Below, one piece after another: positions 61,446 through 64,000 of a stretch of 64,000 bases of DNA; the stretch's first letter is position 1; every line of letters begins with the position of its first letter. Both the position numbers and the translations under genes were made by a program. The notes beneath the pieces were generated by a model. It did no database searches. It was not told where the DNA came from and was given only the letters and a program-made list of their open reading frames with translations. Source of the DNA: Pseudooceanicola nanhaiensis DSM 18065 (GTDB lineage: Bacteria > Pseudomonadota > Alphaproteobacteria > Rhodobacterales > Rhodobacteraceae); the NCBI RefSeq assembly GCF_000688295.1, contig NZ_JHZF01000011.1, positions 900,288-964,287 on the forward strand. The letters are read 5' to 3'.

Positions 61446-62822
61446 TCAGAAATAGTCGATCGACACCTGCAGCAGGCGCTCGACCTCCGGTACATCGGCG
61501 GCAAGGGCGAAGATGACGATCACGTCGCCCTCCTCGATCCGGGTGGAGCCCGTGGGCTTGACCACCTTCTCGCCCTTCAGGATCGCGCCGATCAGCACGC
61601 CCTCGGGGAAATCGGTGTCGCGGATCGAGCGGCCCGAGATCGGCGAGGTCGACAGGACCTCGGCCTCGATCACCTCGGCCTCGGCGTCGCCGATGGAATA
61701 GACGCCGCGGACCCGGCCGTGGCGGATGTGGCGCAGGATCGAGCTGACCGTGGTCGAGCGCGGGTTGATGTAGGCGTCGATCCCGAGCGGACCGAGCAGC
61801 GGCGTCAGCGTTGGGTCGTTGATCAGCGCGATGGCCATCGGGCAGCCCTGGCTCTTGGCGCGCACGCTCGCCAGCAGGTTGGTCTTGTCGTCGTCGGTGA
61901 CCGCGAGGATCGCGTCGGCCCGGCCGACCCCCGCCTCGGCCAGCAGCGCGGAATCGAGCCCGTCGCCGTTCAGCACGATGGTGCGTTCGAGCGCATCCGC
62001 GGCGCGTTCGGCGTTGCCGCGGTCCTTCTCGATCACCTTCGCGCGGATCCGGCGCGCCTTTTCCTCGAGCGCCTTGGCCACCGCCAGCCCGACGTTCCCG
62101 CCGCCCACGATCACCACCCGCTCCTGGCGCTTGGAGGACTTGCCGAAGACCTCGAGCGTGCGGGGCACGTCGCCGGTTTCGACGAAGACGTAGCAGGCAT
62201 CGCCCGGAAAGAGCTGGTCGTCCGGCTCGGGCGCGAAGAGCCGGCCGTCGCGTCGGATGCCGACGACGACGGCGCGGAGCGTCGAGAAGAGATCGGTGAG
62301 CTGCCGCAGCGGCGTGTTCACCACCGGGCAATCCTCGTCGATCGTCAGGCCGAGAAGCTGGGCGCGCCCGTTCAGGAAGCTCTCGGTATCGAAGGCGGCG
62401 GGCGCGGAGAGGCGCTGGAGCGCCGCTTCGGCCACCTCGCGTTCCGGGCTGATCACCACGTCGATCGGCATGTGGTCGCGCCGGTAGAGGTCGGAATAGA
62501 TCGCGTCGAGATAGGACTTGGCGCGCAGCCGCGCGATCTTGCGCGGGATCGAGAAGACCGAGTGGGCGACCTGGCAGGTCACCATGTTGACCTCGTCCGA
62601 ATGGGTCGCCGCGATGATCATGTCGGCATCGCGCGCGCCCGCCCGCTCGAGGATGTCGGGATAGGAGGCGAAGCCCGCGATGCCCTGCACGTCGAGCGTG
62701 TCGGTCGCCCGCGCCACCAGATCGGGGTTGTTGTCGACGACGGTTACGTCGTTGTTTTCACCGGAAAGATGCCGGGCGATCTGCCAACCGACCTGGCCTG
62801 CGCCGCAGATGATGACTTTCAT
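61446..62822 (-). CDS. trkA: Trk potassium uptake regulatory protein TrkA
   Basis: 458-residue peripheral protein that gates TrkH by binding NAD(H) or nucleotides. Two RCK domains are visible with GAGQVG (7-12) and GGGNVG (about 238-243), each followed by a TrkA-C domain. The AGGACGG site precedes ATG 62822. In many relatives ntrX lies just upstream; here a lipoprotein gene on the opposite strand follows instead. Confidence 0.95.
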   Translation of the reverse strand: MKVIICGAGQVGWQIARHLSGENNDVTVVDNNPDLVARATDTLDVQGIAGFASYPDILERAGARDADMIIAATHSDEVNMVTCQVAHSVFSIPRKIARLRAKSYLDAIYSDLYRRDHMPIDVVISPEREVAEAALQRLSAPAAFDTESFLNGRAQLLGLTIDEDCPVVNTPLRQLTDLFSTLRAVVVGIRRDGRLFAPEPDDQLFPGDACYVFVETGDVPRTLEVFGKSSKRQERVVIVGGGNVGLAVAKALEEKARRIRAKVIEKDRGNAERAADALERTIVLNGDGLDSALLAEAGVGRADAILAVTDDDKTNLLASVRAKSQGCPMAIALINDPTLTPLLGPLGIDAYINPRSTTVSSILRHIRHGRVRGVYSIGDAEAEVIEAEVLSTSPISGRSIRDTDFPEGVLIGAILKGEKVVKPTGSTRIEEGDVIVIFALAADVPEVERLLQVSIDYF

Positions 62823-62968
62823 CAGCCGTCCTGTGGATGCCTCGCGAGCCGGGCCGCCGCATTGGGGACGCGGCCCATGAGACACCGTGCATGACAGATG
62901 GTCCGGTGGCGGTCAATTCATTTGTCACGCGGCGCCGGCGTGCCATATCTGGGGGGATGGAGGGACCA

Positions 62969-63448
62969 ATGCACATGCGACTCAAGGCGGCTGCCGCCCT
63001 CGCCCTGCTCATCGCGGGCTGTTCGGAAACGATCTATTATCAGGCCGGCGCGACCACCGCCTCCGCCCGCGCCGACGAGGTCGCCTGCGGCCGCATCGCC
63101 CTCGCCCAGGCCCCGGTGGCGCGCGAGCGCGAGATCATCCCGGGCGAATACGTCCCCGGACCCGTGATCTGCGACGCGAACAACAATTGCCGCAGGACCC
63201 CGGGCCGGCGTCTGCCGCCGCGGGTGATCGTGCGCGACGTGAACGAGGAGCTGCGGCGGCTGATCGGGCGCCAGTGCATGGCCGAACGCGGCTATGAGCG
63301 GGTGAGCCTGCCCTATTGCTCGGAGGCGGTCGCGGCGCAGGTGACGCCCGCGGTGACCCGCAGGATGCCCGCGCTCACGACCGGGCGGGCCTGCATCATC
63401 AAGCGCGGCGTGGACAGCTACCAGATCGTGCAGCTGAGCGGGGGCTGA
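62969..63448 (+). CDS. Putative lipoprotein of unknown function
   Basis: 159-residue secreted protein. A lipobox LIAGC (about residues 14-18) suggests lipid anchoring. The mature part has four further cysteines and an Arg-rich centre (GRRLPPRVIVRDVNEELRRL), with a segment NNCRR. I do not recognise a domain. ATG 62969 is chosen for its GGAGGG site; ATG 62957 and 62975 are in frame. Divergent from trkA by about 145 bp. Confidence 0.68.
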   Translation: MHMRLKAAAALALLIAGCSETIYYQAGATTASARADEVACGRIALAQAPVAREREIIPGEYVPGPVICDANNNCRRTPGRRLPPRVIVRDVNEELRRLIGRQCMAERGYERVSLPYCSEAVAAQVTPAVTRRMPALTTGRACIIKRGVDSYQIVQLSGG

Positions 63449-63494
63449 TCCAGCGGCGCGCCGCTCCGCGGCGCAAGCGATTTTCGGTGTCGGA

Positions 63495-63572
63495 GGGGGG
63501 CTTTGCCCCCCCCTTCCGCGGCCCTGGGCCGCGGAATTCACCCCCCAGGATATTTTCGGCAAGAGGAAGACC
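63495..63572 (+). repeat. Structured intergenic repeat, copy at 63.5 kb
   Basis: GGGGGGC-TTT-GCCCCCC hairpin (63495-63511), then CCGCGGCCC-T-GGGCCGCGG (63516-63534), then CCCCCC AGGATAT, a spacer and AAGAGGAAG. The same order is found at 40168-40240 on the minus strand. Here it lies after the lipoprotein gene and could act as a transcript 3' end. Confidence 0.6.
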
Positions 63573-64000
63573 GCAAGCGGGTCAGGCCCGGAGATGGGTC
63601 GAAGGGCGGCGCGTGGGGGATGCGGGCCGCCTGCGTGCGGCCGGGGATCATGACCTCCACCCTGTCACCGCGGGCGGCGGTCTTCACGAAGGCCAGGGCG
63701 AGGGGTGTTTCGACCTGTCAGACATGGGTGCCGGAGGTGACGCGGCCGCTGCCCTTTCCGTCCCGGAAGATCGGCGCGCCTCGGGTGGCGTCGGCCGTGT
63801 CGGGCGCGACCGGGAGGAGGACGCGGCGTTCCCGGGGGGGCGTTCCGCATGACAGGGGCGGCGTCGCGGTCGAGGAAGAGCTTGTCGAGCCTCACGAGAC
63901 GGGCGAGCCCGCCCTCCTGTGGGCGGTATTCCGGCGCATAGTCGCGGGACCGGGAGCCGGCGCGCGTCTCGGGGCGGAGCGACATGAGGGTGTGGCTGCC
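63571..64000 (-). pseudogene. Decayed aminomethyltransferase (GcvT)-fold C-terminal region
   Basis: Read on the minus strand, the sequence matches the C-terminal domain of dimethylglycine/sarcosine dehydrogenase-type or GcvT-fold proteins: RDYAPEYRPQE, LVRLDKLFLDRDAA, then after a frame change APIFRDGKGSGRVTSG and ALAFVKTAARGDRVEVMI. Two lesions are visible: a frameshift at a run of seven G (63834-63840) and an in-frame TGA at 63718-63720. The two frames together span an otherwise continuous domain. The upstream part is outside the window, so total damage cannot be judged. The function, in methylamine or glycine metabolism, is lost or altered. Confidence 0.75.

Noticed and set aside
1-64000. 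tRNA, rRNA, insertion sequence or prophage
   Set aside because: No CCA-ended cloverleaf, rRNA-like stretch, transposase, integrase or phage structural gene was recognised by eye; a tRNAscan/ISfinder run would be decisive.

Overview
This window is typical of a chromosome from the Rhodobacterales (Rhodobacteraceae, alphaproteobacteria). The inference rests on high GC with strong third-position bias, the block trkA-trkH-hfq-hflX, a 404-residue eukaryote-like isocitrate dehydrogenase, TRAP transport with DctB/DctD regulation, an RNase E with a long Pro/Glu/Ala tail, and a compact che cluster with CheD. No rRNA, tRNA, CRISPR array or complete mobile element was found.

Layout. 1-7830: start of a 3-hydroxybutyrate dehydrogenase gene, a probable small RNA upstream of it, a peptide-type solute-binding protein, a phosphatase-fold protein without its nucleophile, a CsbD-like protein, an XRE-cupin regulator divergent from an acyl-CoA synthetase, and a tightly coupled FrnE-like / K+ channel / drug-efflux operon. 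7977-9191: icd with a strong terminator. 9394-18241: chemotaxis cluster, STAS-cheY-cheA-cheW-cheR-cheY-(CheZ/CheT-like) on the plus strand, convergent with mcp-cheB-cheD on the minus strand. 18350-22209: a LuxR-type response regulator divergent from a small periplasmic molybdopterin-fold protein and a hybrid kinase, probably one signalling unit. 22263-24832: ligase-associated exonuclease plus ATP-dependent DNA ligase.

24836-36064 is a minus-strand catabolic block in two transcription units. The first carries TRAP dctP-dctQ-dctM, a metallo-beta-lactamase-fold hydrolase, a fumarylacetoacetase-family hydrolase and a tandem CoA-transferase, behind a perfect palindromic operator. The second carries a CoA-transferase and two acyl-CoA dehydrogenases, ending in a terminator. 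Together they look like uptake, CoA activation and oxidation of an organic acid of unknown identity. 36145-45405 holds an ABC-F protein, a CHAP lipoprotein, a P450 with a membrane alpha/beta hydrolase upstream, ccdA, tusA and rne with a long leader. 45916-49027 is dctD-dctB; DctD has lost the sigma-54 contact loop. 49156-58245 holds a glycosyltransferase, purQ, an alcohol dehydrogenase, argC, a YitT-like membrane protein, a hydroxyisobutyrate dehydrogenase-like enzyme, a penicillin acylase-family protein and an aldo/keto reductase. 58279-62822 is trkA-trkH-hfq-hflX. The end carries a lipoprotein, a copy of an intergenic repeat and a decayed GcvT-fold gene.

The items most worth following up are the candidate small RNA (392-502), the DxxxQ protein after the second cheY, the periplasmic protein/hybrid kinase/LuxR module, the degenerate DctD, the palindromic operator before the TRAP genes, and the two-copy structured repeat at 40.2 and 63.5 kb.
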